Positions 52,753 to 61,268 of a stretch of DNA of 64,000 nucleotides are shown piece by piece. Within the stretch, counting starts at the first letter, position 1. Each line of letters starts with the position of its first letter. The DNA is from Paenibacillus gyeongsangnamensis (GTDB taxonomy: Bacteria; Bacillota; Bacilli; Paenibacillales; NBRC-103111), in contig NZ_JAQAGZ010000016.1 in the NCBI RefSeq assembly GCF_027533625.1, positions 1-64,000 of the forward strand. Reading direction: 5' to 3'. The notes beneath the pieces are model-generated. The model searched no databases. It worked only from the letters and a program-made list of their open reading frames with translations, and had not been told where the DNA came from. The position numbers and the translations under genes were made by a program.

Positions 52753-53622
52753 ATGGAACTCCAAGAATCCGTCAAAGCCGCTTATGACAGAACCGGAGAC
52801 CAGGTCACGCTTCCCGATAAACCGATCTCGGCGAAGCCCTTAAACAAGGCGTCGATCGTCATCGGGCTCACATTGGCGGTGCTTGTGCTGCTGACCATCT
52901 ACGGCTTCGCTACCTTCGATTACAAGAATATTAATTTCGCAGGAGCGATTTATTCCACGGCCGTTACCGTAAAAACGATGTTTCTGGAGCCGCACTTCAA
53001 GCATTTCACGTTCGGCGAAGCGTTAATGCAGGTGCTGATCACGCTTGGACTGGCGTTCCTGACAACGTTGTTCGGGGCTATCATCGCTCTGTTGCTCGGA
53101 CTGCTTGCGGCCCGGAATTTATCCTCGAACACGGTTTCGGTCATCATAAAAAGCGGAGTCGCTTTTATTCGAGCCGTTCCAACGGTACTATGGGTACTGA
53201 TCTTTGCGGTGGCGGCGGGTCTCGGCAGCGTGGCGGCCGTCATCGGCATGACGTTCCACTCCGTCAGTTACTTGGTGAAGGCGTACTCGGAGTCGTTCGA
53301 AGAGCTGGATGAGGGCGTTATTGAAGCATTGAAAGCGAGCGGCGCCAATTGGTGGCAGATCGTATTTCAGGCGGTCATCCCGTCGTCGAGTACTTATCTT
53401 ATTTCGTGGACATTCATGCGCTTCGAAATCAATTTCGCCGTGGCGGTGGCGATGGGAGCGGCAGCCGGCGCAGGCGGCATCGGGTTTGATATGTTTATGG
53501 CCAGCTCATTTTATTATGACGTGAGAGAGGTTGGAATCATTACCTACTTCATCCTCTTCTTCGCCATCCTGCTCGAGATTATGGCCACTCGGATTAAAAG
53601 GAAGCTGAGAGCAAGGGCGTAA
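52753..53622 (+). CDS. phnE: Phosphonate ABC transporter permease PhnE (second)
   Basis: 289-residue permease with a longer hydrophilic N-terminus and an EAA loop ELDEGVIEALKASGANWWQI followed by VFQAVIPSSSTYL. Hydrophobic segments include LAFLTTLFGAIIALLLGLLA. It starts one base after the stop of the first phnE, with GAGGAGG inside the upstream gene. It is the last gene before a strong terminator. Confidence 0.92.
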   Translation: MELQESVKAAYDRTGDQVTLPDKPISAKPLNKASIVIGLTLAVLVLLTIYGFATFDYKNINFAGAIYSTAVTVKTMFLEPHFKHFTFGEALMQVLITLGLAFLTTLFGAIIALLLGLLAARNLSSNTVSVIIKSGVAFIRAVPTVLWVLIFAVAAGLGSVAAVIGMTFHSVSYLVKAYSESFEELDEGVIEALKASGANWWQIVFQAVIPSSSTYLISWTFMRFEINFAVAVAMGAAAGAGGIGFDMFMASSFYYDVREVGIITYFILFFAILLEIMATRIKRKLRARA

Positions 53623-53637
53623 ATCATAGTCCAGGAG

Positions 53638-53668
53638 AAAAGCCGCAGGCGTATGCTTGCGGCTTTTT
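53638..53668 (+). terminator. Terminator of the phosphonate operon
   Basis: AAAAGCCGCAGGC / GCTTGCGGCTTTTT with a 4-base loop. Confidence 0.9.
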
Positions 53669-53798
53669 ATCCCCCTGGAATGGGCTCATCTTATGTATCA
53701 AATGCCGCATGGCGATTGAACTGGAAGCGAAGAGGAAACTTGGTCGCTAAATAATTAATGATAAAAATATTTAATGTACTAAATAAGATGGGGTTTAT

Positions 53799-53891
53799 AT
53801 GTGCAAACAGGCATTGCTTGTCATTGACGCCCAGTTCGGTCTCCTCTTGAAGCAGACATCAGCCGCAAGTATAATTAGAGTTTCCTATTGA
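53799..53891 (+). pseudogene. N-terminal remnant of an isochorismatase-family hydrolase
   Basis: Thirty codons beginning KQALLVIDAQFGLL, which matches the first beta-strand and catalytic Asp of cysteine hydrolases (ALLVIDMQ type). The frame breaks off at TGA and nothing of the remaining domain is found. Confidence 0.5.
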
Positions 53892-53937
53892 GATGATATA
53901 GAATTGAATTAACATCTTAAATAAAGGAGTTACCCCA

Positions 53938-54360
53938 ATGGCTGTAGATGTTTATTTGAATTTTAACGGAAATTGTCGTGAAGCGGTAGAATATTATGTA
54001 CAGGTCTTTGGTACGGAAAAACCGAAATGGATGACTTTTGGAGATATGCCTCCTAATCCGGAATTTCCGCTTCCGGAGGAAGCGAAAAACTTGATTATGC
54101 ATACCCGGCTTGACATTTTTGGCAGCAATGTTATGTTTTCCGATGTTTTCCCCGGTATGCCTTTTGTGATTGGCAATAATATAAGTCTTGCCGTTGTAAT
54201 CGACAGTAAGGAAGCCTTGGAATCCGCCTTTAACAAGCTAAAAGAGGACGGCAAAGTAGGCATGGAGCTGCAAGAAACCTTTTGGAGCAAATGCTACGGT
54301 AATTTGACGGACAAGTTCGGCGTACAGTGGCAATTCAACCTTGGATTGGGAGGATGGTGA
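53938..54360 (+). CDS. VOC-family protein (PhnB/YjdN-like)
   Basis: 140 residues of the glyoxalase/bleomycin-resistance fold, 3-demethylubiquinone-methyltransferase-like group. Typical blocks are VYLNFNGNCREAVEYYVQVFG at the N-terminus (core NFNGNCREAVEYY), IMHTRLDIFGSNVMFSD, and ETFWSKCYGNLTDKFGVQW. AAAGGAG precedes the ATG. PhnB-like proteins are not part of phosphonate breakdown despite the name, so the closeness to the phn operon is probably coincidental. Function unknown. Confidence 0.85.
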   Translation: MAVDVYLNFNGNCREAVEYYVQVFGTEKPKWMTFGDMPPNPEFPLPEEAKNLIMHTRLDIFGSNVMFSDVFPGMPFVIGNNISLAVVIDSKEALESAFNKLKEDGKVGMELQETFWSKCYGNLTDKFGVQWQFNLGLGGW

Positions 54361-54426
54361 CAGCTTACGTACGGCGCCCACGGTCGTGAACATGAAAGTG
54401 GTATAATGGAATTGAGAGAGACGAAC

Positions 54427-54458
54427 AATAGACCTTAGCCCATAGGCTTCGGTCTATT
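54427..54458 (+). terminator. Two-part hairpin in the interval after the VOC gene
   Basis: AATAGACC-TT-AGCC / GGCT-TC-GGTCTATT forms a symmetric stem followed by TGTTT. A TATAAT at 54402-54407 lies just upstream, so a very short transcript is possible. The rest of 54361-54565 holds nothing else I can name. Confidence 0.45.
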
Positions 54459-54565
54459 TGTTTATGCCATAAAATGAGTTAAAGTCTTATTCCGTTAATT
54501 ATGAACCGTTCGGCCGAGTAGATCGCGGTTTTTCGTTTCAGGAGAAATTTATTTATCAATATTCA

Positions 54566-54595
54566 TTGACAGGAATATTCCTTATACGGTATATT
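54566..54595 (+). promoter_or_regulatory. Promoter with embedded palindrome, arsR operon
   Basis: TTGACA and TATATT are separated by 18 bases. The spacer begins with the perfect palindrome GGAATATTCC, a plausible operator for the ArsR protein encoded downstream. Confidence 0.55.
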
Positions 54596-54642
54596 TTAAA
54601 TGCGAGTACGGTAACTATCTTAAGAAACGAGGTGGTCCCGAT

Positions 54643-54735
54643 ATGACTGGAGCTGATAGTAGAGCCCGAGCCGTACCCTATGTAAACACCAGCTCATTAA
54701 AGGAACATTGGCACCATGGATATAACGACGTTTAG
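54643..54735 (+). CDS. 30-codon leader ORF overlapping the arsR-type gene
   Basis: ATG at 54643 is preceded by GAGGTGG. The frame (MTGADSRARAVPYVN ... HHGYNDV) ends 20 bases inside the next gene in another frame. It might couple translation, but coding evidence is limited to position and the ribosome binding site. Confidence 0.3.
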   Translation: MTGADSRARAVPYVNTSSLKEHWHHGYNDV

Positions 54736-55045
54736 CGCACTGGCCGAACCGAGCCGCATCCGCATTGTGGAGCTCCTGATCGATGGTCCCTTGACCGTAG
54801 GGGATATTGCTGAACAGCTTCAGCTCCGTCAGCCTCAAGCCTCGAAGCATCTGCGTGTCCTGCTGGAGGCCGGTCTGGTCGAGGTTCAGGCCATCGCCAA
54901 CCGCCGAAGCTATAAGCTCCGATTGGAGCCGTTCCAGGCACTGGACGCATGGCTTGAAACTTATCGCGGCGTTTGGGATGAACGACTCGACGTTTTGGGT
55001 AATTACTTGCAGAAGCTGCGTACAAGAGAAAATAATCAAAATTAA
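54716..55045 (+). CDS. ArsR-family winged-helix regulator
   Basis: 109 residues. The fold is clear: FSALAEPSRIRIVELLIDGP, TVGDIAEQLQLRQPQASKHLRVL (recognition helix RQPQASKHLRVL), and LVEVQAIANRRSYKLR for the wing. No cysteine metal-binding motif is visible, so it belongs to the non-metal subgroup often paired with SRPBCC (AHSA1) proteins. AAAGGA precedes the ATG; the next gene follows 19 bases after the stop. Confidence 0.9.
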   Translation: MDITTFSALAEPSRIRIVELLIDGPLTVGDIAEQLQLRQPQASKHLRVLLEAGLVEVQAIANRRSYKLRLEPFQALDAWLETYRGVWDERLDVLGNYLQKLRTRENNQN

Positions 55046-55064
55046 ATTTCAGGAGGAATATTCA

Positions 55065-55574
55065 ATGTCGAACAAAATGAATGTCAAGGTAGAGGGTCAG
55101 GAACTTATCCTAGAGCGTATATTTCATGCGCCGCGCGAGCTTGTATTCAAAGCGTTCTCCGAAGCTGAACATCTGAAGCACTGGTGGGGGCCTCGCGGTT
55201 GGACGCTTACGGTTTGCAACGTCGATTTTCGTCCTGGCGGCATCTGGCATTATTGTATGAAGTGCATCGATGAGAACCAAGGGGATTTCTTCGGATTCGA
55301 ATCTTGGGGCAAAGCCGTTTACGGAGAAATCATTGAGGCGGAGAAGATCGTTTACGTTGATTACTTCTCGGATGCTGAAGGCAATGAAAAGGAAGGGATG
55401 CCTTCAGCTCAGGTTACAATGATTTTTGAAGAATACGAAGGCAAGACAAGACTCATAAATCGGGGTCGATACGCTTCCGCCGAAGCGCTCAAAGCTGTGC
55501 TGGATATGGGGATGGAGCAAGGAATTTCCGAAACATGGGATCGCCTTGACGAGCATCTGCAATCGATTCAGTAA
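55065..55574 (+). CDS. SRPBCC (AHSA1-type) domain protein
   Basis: 169-residue hydrophobic-ligand-pocket protein. Hallmarks are ERIFHAPRELVFKAFSEAEHLKHWWGPRGW (core LVFKAFSEAEHLKHWWGP), FRPGGIWHY, and GISETWDRLDEHL at the C-terminus. AGGAGG precedes the ATG at 55065. Cotranscribed with the ArsR-type gene, a very common pairing. The ligand is unknown. Confidence 0.9.
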   Translation: MSNKMNVKVEGQELILERIFHAPRELVFKAFSEAEHLKHWWGPRGWTLTVCNVDFRPGGIWHYCMKCIDENQGDFFGFESWGKAVYGEIIEAEKIVYVDYFSDAEGNEKEGMPSAQVTMIFEEYEGKTRLINRGRYASAEALKAVLDMGMEQGISETWDRLDEHLQSIQ

Positions 55575-55626
55575 GTTCTTCATAAGCATTTTACAAAGAC
55601 ACGCGGAACTAAAAGACGTTCAAACA

Positions 55627-55653
55627 AGAGAGCCCGGTTATGAGGCTTTTTTG
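55627..55653 (+). terminator. Weak terminator after the SRPBCC gene
   Basis: Short AGCC/GGCT stem followed by TTTTTTG. Confidence 0.5.
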
Positions 55654-55789
55654 TTTTCTATCATCCTGCTGAAGTCATGTCCATGGGCGAGCATAGACAT
55701 TGGTAACAATAGAGCAATCTAGAAGAAACCCTGCCACCTTGCTTATGTTAATATGGTTTCATCAATAAATTTAAAAAGGCGGGCATCCC

Positions 55790-56227
55790 ATGACGACTAA
55801 TATTTCGAAAGGCCGGCTTTGGACGGCAAGGATTATGAGCGGCATCATCATTTTATTTATGTTGTTTGACAGTATAATGAAACTGATTAAACCTGCCCCC
55901 GTCGTAGAAGGAACCGTGACGCTCGGATATGCAGAGCACCATATTGTGGTGATTGGAATTCTCGGTCTGCTTTCTACTATTCTGTATGCGGTTCCCCGCA
56001 CATCTTTTTTAGGCGCACTGCTGCTAACCGGTTATTTCGGCGGCGTGGTTGCTACACACGTTCGAATGGATAATCCGCTATTTACTCACATTCTATTTCC
56101 GGTCTATCTTGCCGTTTTGACCTGGGGAGGCGTATGGTTGAGGGATGAAAACGTGCGCAGGCTCATTCCATTCCAAAACAACAGGTTGGATAGGCGAGAA
56201 AATTCAGAGCAATCAATCGTTAAATAA
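55790..56227 (+). CDS. DoxX-like small membrane protein
   Basis: 145 residues with four predicted membrane segments: IMSGIIILFMLFDSIMKLI, VVIGILGLLSTILYAVP, FLGALLLTGYFGGVVATHV, and HILFPVYLAVLTWGGVWL. The pattern D-x2-MK after helix 1 and GYFGGVVATHVR is typical of DoxX-like family proteins. Function unknown. It is a single gene with its own terminator downstream. Confidence 0.82.
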   Translation: MTTNISKGRLWTARIMSGIIILFMLFDSIMKLIKPAPVVEGTVTLGYAEHHIVVIGILGLLSTILYAVPRTSFLGALLLTGYFGGVVATHVRMDNPLFTHILFPVYLAVLTWGGVWLRDENVRRLIPFQNNRLDRRENSEQSIVK

Positions 56228-56238
56228 CCGATGTATCC

Positions 56239-56270
56239 AGGACCGTCCGGGCAACCGAACGGTCCTTTGA
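56239..56270 (+). terminator. Terminator of the DoxX-like gene
   Basis: AGGACCGT / ACGGTCCT stem with a 12-base loop followed by TTGACTT. Confidence 0.6.
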
Positions 56271-56351
56271 CTTGAGAAGAGATGAGCACTAATAATGAGA
56301 GATTTGGGTAAAATAGTCAATAGTTCAAACTGTAAGGAGGGACCCGGAGCG

Positions 56352-57317
56352 ATGATAAAGAAAAAAAATGTTACGCTCGTTTTCATCATGGTTGGTCTAG
56401 CTATTGGGACGTTGGCTTGCGGGACCAATAAAGCTGTACCGCAACAACCGCAGCAGCCAGTCCCTTCAACCGGACAAACGACTAGCTCTCCCGATGAGAA
56501 TCCTGGAGGAAGCCGTACAGGAACCCCGCCTGCCGCAGTGCCCGCAGAAGGAGACAAACTGATATTTCCCCATATTCCGGTTGACCATATCGTTGTGGTG
56601 ATTGAAGAAAATCACTCCTACAATCAGATTGTCGGCAACACGCAAGCCCCCTTCCTGCAGTCTTTGATTGGGCGCGGCGCCTTGTTTACGAACGCACACG
56701 GGATCGGAAATCCTAGCCAGCCGAACTATTTTGCGTTATTTTCCGGGTCCACGCAGAACGTGAAGGATGATTCCTGCAAAGGACCTTTTTCCGCCGATAA
56801 TTTGGCGACCGAGCTGATGAAGGCGAATCTCTCTTTCGCCGGATATTCGGAGGGTTTGCCGTCGGCTGGTTTCACGGGATGCTCCTCAGGCGGATACGCC
56901 CGAAAGCACAATCCTTGGGCTCAATTCACGAATGTTCCTAAAGAAATGAACAAACCGATGACGGAATTTCCATCCGATTATACAAAGCTGCCTACCGTAT
57001 CCATCGTTGTGCCTACACTCCAGAATGACATGCACGACGGTACCATCCAGGAAGCGGATAGCTGGTTGAAAAAGTATATGGAAGCTTATGTTTCATGGGC
57101 GGATAAGAACCGAAGCCTGTTCATCATTACGTGGGATGAGGATAATTCCAACAAAAATCACATTCCGGTCATTATGGTGGGTCCGATGATCAAGGCGGGC
57201 GCTTATCCCGACCCGATCAATCATTATCATGTGCTTCGCACGATCGAGGATTTATATCAACTCCATCCTCTTGGAGAAACCAAGAAGGTGCAGGCGCAGT
57301 CTGCGATTTGGAAATAA
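56352..57317 (+). CDS. Secreted lipoprotein phosphoesterase (acid phosphatase/PLC superfamily)
   Basis: 321 residues. A lipoprotein signal with lipobox TLAC near residue 21, then a Pro/Gln/Thr linker. The alkaline-phosphatase-like phosphoesterase domain follows: HIVVVIEENHSYNQIVGN (metal Glu-Asn), NPSQPNYFALFSGST (nucleophile region), PTVSIVVPTLQNDMHDG, IITWDEDNS, and HIPVIMVGP. It probably releases phosphate from phosphoesters outside the cell. The ATG at 56352 has GGAG close upstream. No PhoP box was noticed in front, unlike the phn operon. Confidence 0.87.
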   Translation: MIKKKNVTLVFIMVGLAIGTLACGTNKAVPQQPQQPVPSTGQTTSSPDENPGGSRTGTPPAAVPAEGDKLIFPHIPVDHIVVVIEENHSYNQIVGNTQAPFLQSLIGRGALFTNAHGIGNPSQPNYFALFSGSTQNVKDDSCKGPFSADNLATELMKANLSFAGYSEGLPSAGFTGCSSGGYARKHNPWAQFTNVPKEMNKPMTEFPSDYTKLPTVSIVVPTLQNDMHDGTIQEADSWLKKYMEAYVSWADKNRSLFIITWDEDNSNKNHIPVIMVGPMIKAGAYPDPINHYHVLRTIEDLYQLHPLGETKKVQAQSAIWK

Positions 57318-57322
57318 TGAGA

Positions 57323-57356
57323 CATGCCCTCCTATAAGGAAGGGCATGATTTTTTC
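57323..57356 (+). terminator. Terminator between convergent genes
   Basis: CATGCCCT / AGGGCATG stem followed by ATTTTTTC. Confidence 0.85.
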
Positions 57357-57551
57357 TTAAGAGAAGGTGTCTTGATTGTTCGCTTCATTTTGTAGCTGAC
57401 GGGCTCTGGAGAGTTGTTCGTGGGCCGATTGAGTCGCACCGCGATCATTGAGATGCGTTGCTTCATTCAATTCGCTTAAGGCATGGTTAACTGCGTTTTG
57501 CGCTTCCGTTGCCGAATTTTGCTCTTGATTATCGGATGGTTGGTTTGGCAT
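57357..57551 (-). CDS. Small Gln/Asn/Ala-rich hydrophilic protein
   Basis: 64 residues, no membrane segment. The sequence is rich in Q, N, A, and E (NQEQNSATEAQNAVNHAL; HEQLSRARQLQNEANNQ) and predicted helical. AGGAGG lies eight bases from the ATG, so it is very likely translated. It resembles small proteins of sporulating Bacilli in composition, but I cannot assign a family. Confidence 0.7.
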   Translation of the reverse strand: MPNQPSDNQEQNSATEAQNAVNHALSELNEATHLNDRGATQSAHEQLSRARQLQNEANNQDTFS

Positions 57552-57791
57552 GAAATCGTCCTCCTAAGTAAGATTTATTGCTTTCAGCAAGGATAATATG
57601 TTCTTAATATTCCAATTTTATACATACCTCAGGCAGCTGAAATGTCGTAAATTTATAATCGCGCTGTCATCTTATCGGATTACAAATATGGTAAATATAT
57701 GCTAATCTTTTTCTCAAACTAAAGATTTTTTTAAGAGGGAGGAGGCGAGACGATTAATAAAAGCTGCAGGCGTTTTCTTTTTATCCAGAAT

Positions 57792-57805
57792 TGTAAGCGC
57801 TTTAT
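57792..57805 (+). promoter_or_regulatory. cre-like site upstream of orphan binding protein 1
   Basis: TGTAAGCGCTTTAT matches the CcpA/LacI-type operator TGTAAGCGCTTACA at 11 or 12 of 14 positions. It lies about 70 bases before the ATG. Apart from an AGGAGG near 57740 without a start codon, the 57552-57874 interval is otherwise empty. Confidence 0.6.
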
Positions 57806-57874
57806 ATTTTGCTGGAGGCGACTTCCTAATGAACGATCCATTTGAAACCATCAATAAGCAGGGGTGAAATCGAC

Positions 57875-59203
57875 ATGGTAAAAACGCATTCGATGTCTTG
57901 TATCTGTCTTATCTTAGCTAGCTTAACGCTAACGGCAGGCTGCAGCTCCAGCGGTACTTCTCCGAAAAGCAATACAACATCGGTTTCCAATGAGCCGGTA
58001 ACGATACGCGTATATAAATATGCTCTCGGCTTTGCGGATTGGGAGTTTGACCGCTATTTCGTTCAAGAAATAAAGAAGAAATATCCGAATATTACGTTGG
58101 AATTCGTCAAAGACGGCACGGGAAACGGACCTCAGGATTTATTGACGGCCGGGAACTTTCCCGACATTATATTGACCAGCAATACTTCCATCAATAAATT
58201 AATGAACCTGGATGTCATTGAGGATTTGAATGCAATGGTGAAGAAGGACAATTTCGACTTAAGTCAAATCAAGCCCGTTGTTTTGGACTCCTTGAAATTA
58301 TATTCGGGCAAAGGCGAACTGCTGGCGCTACCCTTCTCCGTGAATATGGCGGCTCTTGCATATAATAAAGATATATTCGATAAATTCGGCGTGCCTTACC
58401 CTAAAGATCTCATAACATGGGATGAGGCTATCGATCTCGCGCGAAAATTAACCAGGCAAGCGGACGGCATTCAATATATCGGCTTGGATGTCGATAATCC
58501 CGACCGGGTCGGCGGAGGGTTGTCTCTGCAGCTGGTAGATCCGAATACCAAGAAAGCCAGCGTGAATAATGATGCCTGGAAGCGGGTCATGGAGGTGCTT
58601 CGGCAGATTTATTCGATTCCGAATTTCGTGAACGGAAACTCTTACCAATATCGGGGAGATTCATTCTTTAAACAGCAAAAGGTCGCGATGATGTCAGAGT
58701 GGATCGACAATATTATCGGTCCGGCAGAGGATTTGAATAAGAAGGGTCAGCCCATGAATTGGGACTTCGTCAGCAATCCCAATTTTAAGGAACAACTGGG
58801 TACAGGAAGGGAAGTGGATATCCATCTCATGATGGTGTCCAAAACAAGCACGCACAAAGAACAGGCGTTCCAAGTCATGAAACATATGCTCTCAAACGAT
58901 GTGCAAACCTTGATTACGAGGATGGGCCGGGTTAGCGCATTGAACAATCCGGAGCTGGAGAAGCAATTCGGAGCGGAGCTCGAAAGCTTGAAAGGGAAAA
59001 ATATCGAAGGGCTGTTTAAAGCCAAGCCGCGTCAGCTTCATATTCCGTCCGAATATGATAAGGACATTGTAAAGGCGAAGCTCTCGAAGGCGGCCAAGGA
59101 TATGGCGATTTCCGGGAAGGATATCAATACTGCCCTAAGAGAAGCGGAAGATACGGCGAATCAGGCCATTGCAGATGAAGAAGCGAAGAAGGCGGTCAAA
59201 TAG
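57875..59203 (+). CDS. Orphan sugar-binding lipoprotein (family 1), copy 1
   Basis: 442 residues with lipobox TAGC near residue 23. Blocks are FVQEIKKKYPNITLEFVKDG, NFPDIILTSNTS, KGELLALPFSVNMAALAYNKDIFDKFGVPYPK (core KGELLALPFSVNMAALAYNK), and a C-terminal DINTALREAEDTANQ. It is clearly paralogous to the protein at 61322. No permease or ATPase gene is adjacent, so it may deliver to a distant transporter or serve a sensor. The ATG at 57875 has AGGGGTG; a TTG further up is less likely. Confidence 0.88.
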   Translation: MVKTHSMSCICLILASLTLTAGCSSSGTSPKSNTTSVSNEPVTIRVYKYALGFADWEFDRYFVQEIKKKYPNITLEFVKDGTGNGPQDLLTAGNFPDIILTSNTSINKLMNLDVIEDLNAMVKKDNFDLSQIKPVVLDSLKLYSGKGELLALPFSVNMAALAYNKDIFDKFGVPYPKDLITWDEAIDLARKLTRQADGIQYIGLDVDNPDRVGGGLSLQLVDPNTKKASVNNDAWKRVMEVLRQIYSIPNFVNGNSYQYRGDSFFKQQKVAMMSEWIDNIIGPAEDLNKKGQPMNWDFVSNPNFKEQLGTGREVDIHLMMVSKTSTHKEQAFQVMKHMLSNDVQTLITRMGRVSALNNPELEKQFGAELESLKGKNIEGLFKAKPRQLHIPSEYDKDIVKAKLSKAAKDMAISGKDINTALREAEDTANQAIADEEAKKAVK

Positions 59204-59228
59204 GTTATTATCATTAGTCCGGCATCCT

Positions 59229-60152
59229 TTATTTTACTACAGCAATAAGCACAGGCAGTATGATGAACGAAGCCAGTGTTGTCCATAAGATGCATTTGGA
59301 AACCAGTTTTGGCGAAGCGTCGAATCTTTCCGCCAAAACTACCGCATTCACCGCGACAGGCATCGAAGACAGTATAAAGAGAACCGAATAGAGGATCCCC
59401 TTGATATTTAATAAATATAAACCGAAACATGCGATTAACGGCGATACTAACAAACGGATTGTGACCCCCATCCAAAAACCAGTCTGAACCTTTTGTTCCA
59501 ACTCCGCATTGTTCACACCTACCATCTGTGCGCCTAGAATCGTTAATACGACAGGAGAGTATGCACCTGCAACCATTGCGACTCCCGTTTGAACGCCAAC
59601 AGGCAAATGAAGGTTAAAAGTTCGAAGCAGAACAGCCAGTATTGCCGTATAGATAGCGGGAAGCGAGAATACGGATTTCAGGGCATTTTTCACGGAAAAC
59701 TGTGAACGGGCCGCAAAGTACACTCCTATCGTATTCACGATGATCATTTGGATAACGACATATACCGATGCTTTATCCAAGCCAAGTTTGCCGAAAGCAA
59801 GCAAAACAAGCGGCAGTCCATAATTAACGCTGTTCGTTAAGCACGATATCAGAGTGAGACCAGCCGTCTCCGGGGAAGGCAGTTTGAGTATTTTCCCAGA
59901 TGCTTGGGCTGCTATCCACAATAGGAGCAGATTTAACAGACAGAAGGCAATCGTCATATACACGTCGTCATATGAAATTTCTGCAGTGGTTAAGGTTTCC
60001 AAAATGATAGCCGGACTCAAAAAATATAAGTAGAGCATCGTTAAAGCCTTCGTATCCAGATTCCGGTACCGCTTTAGGAGAGCACCCACAATGACAGGGA
60101 TGGATAGTGGTACAACGACTTGAAACAAGGTAGAGAAAACGGTCTGAATCAT
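59229..60152 (-). CDS. AEC-family transporter (auxin efflux carrier type)
   Basis: 307 residues with about ten hydrophobic segments. Family features are VVVPLSIPVIVGALLKRY at the N-terminus, YFLSPAIILETL, TNSVNYGLPLVLLAFG (the conserved Asn-Pro/Tyr-Gly region), and SSMPVAVNAVVLAERF near the C-terminus. In bacteria such carriers move dicarboxylates or amino acids. AAAGGAA precedes the ATG. It converges with the binding-protein gene at 57875 with only about 25 bases between the stops. Confidence 0.9.
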   Translation of the reverse strand: MIQTVFSTLFQVVVPLSIPVIVGALLKRYRNLDTKALTMLYLYFLSPAIILETLTTAEISYDDVYMTIAFCLLNLLLLWIAAQASGKILKLPSPETAGLTLISCLTNSVNYGLPLVLLAFGKLGLDKASVYVVIQMIIVNTIGVYFAARSQFSVKNALKSVFSLPAIYTAILAVLLRTFNLHLPVGVQTGVAMVAGAYSPVVLTILGAQMVGVNNAELEQKVQTGFWMGVTIRLLVSPLIACFGLYLLNIKGILYSVLFILSSMPVAVNAVVLAERFDASPKLVSKCILWTTLASFIILPVLIAVVK

Positions 60153-60284
60153 AGGAAGAATTCCTTTCTACTCGACACATTTATTTAAAATATAATGCCA
60201 TTAGAAACGGCTCGTCTAAGATGAATAACCAATAAACATCATAGACACTGCCTATTAAAAAACAAAAACGCGAAATACATACGG

Positions 60285-60310
60285 AAGGAGCTGCCGCGGC
60301 AGCTCCTTTT
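60285..60310 (+). terminator. Palindromic GC-rich hairpin with T-run
   Basis: GGAGCTGCCG / CGGCAGCTCC with almost no loop, followed by TTTTGATTTT. It directly precedes repeat copy C. Confidence 0.65.
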
Positions 60311-60317
60311 GATTTTA

Positions 60318-60420
60318 GTTGATAGGAATTTATAAGTTGTCGTAACTTATAGCTTCGCATCAACCTTGATAAACGCGCTGGTCCTTGTGAGACAAGGACG
60401 GCGTAGCCGTTTATCCTGGT
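60318..60420 (+). repeat. Dispersed two-hairpin repeat, copy C
   Basis: Same two-hairpin layout as 10902-11000 and 19239-19340. Here the inner stem reads GTCCTTGT-GAG-ACAAGGAC (perfect 8 bp) and the first inner stem TATAAG / CTTATA is also perfect. It again begins right after a terminator T-run. Confidence 0.8.
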
Positions 60421-60486
60421 TACCAGGTTATTAAATGCAATTTATGGCAAAAATATAAAATTATAACCATTTGCAGAGGTGTTCAA

Positions 60487-61011
60487 ATGCACGTAATCTT
60501 ACACCTAGTTTTTGTATTGGCTGCTTGGAGGTGGGGGGATTGGAGAAATTGGAGGAAGTATTATTCTACGATCTTGTATTTAATCGTCGTCGATCTGCTT
60601 TATAATTTTCTTACTTATAATTATCCGCTTTGGAAGTTTAATCCTGTATCATTTGACAAGTATATTTATTCAAATCACACGTTGATTACACTCGGGATTG
60701 ATTTTGTTAATTTCCCTGCCATCGTTTTAATGTATCTCGGAAATTTTCCTAAAGGGAAAGTAAAACGACTGTTTTATGTATTAGCATGGGTATCGCTCAA
60801 TTCAATCATCGAGTTCGCTAGTTTAATCACCATTAAAGGGATATCGCATTATAATGGCTGGAGTCTGTGGTGGTCCCTTGTATTGAATCTTATTTTTTAT
60901 TTCATGCTGTGGGTGCATTATCTTCGTCCTTTACTTGCATGGGGTATTTCGATTGGGTTATTAGTAATCTTCATTCTTTATTTCGGGGTTCCAATCCAAG
61001 CGATGAAGTAA
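60487..61011 (+). CDS. CBO0543-type membrane protein
   Basis: 174 residues, about five membrane segments. Recognisable features are AAWRWGDWRNWRKYYSTILY near the N-terminus, LLYNFLTYNYPLWKFNP, and HYNGWSLWWSLVLNLIFY, which fit the CBO0543 family of Firmicute integral membrane proteins of unknown function. It is AT-rich relative to its neighbours and monocistronic, with a GAGGTG-type ribosome binding site. Confidence 0.75.
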   Translation: MHVILHLVFVLAAWRWGDWRNWRKYYSTILYLIVVDLLYNFLTYNYPLWKFNPVSFDKYIYSNHTLITLGIDFVNFPAIVLMYLGNFPKGKVKRLFYVLAWVSLNSIIEFASLITIKGISHYNGWSLWWSLVLNLIFYFMLWVHYLRPLLAWGISIGLLVIFILYFGVPIQAMK

Positions 61012-61268
61012 CCTTATGTAAAATAAATCCACTTAAGTTCACTCGATTCAAAGAAGGAATTAAACGGGGGGAGACCGGTTTGAGAAGAAACGTATGTCGC
61101 GAAATTATATTGAGCTTGTCATTTAATTGGATTTCAAAAAAAGCCATTTTATGGTATGCTCGTTTCAAACTTGGTTGTCTTAAGGGAGGGTCAGGGGATT
61201 GTAAATAACCGGTTGAGGTCCGTACACAAAGCATCCGAATGATAAAAGCAGACATTTAACGACAGGAT

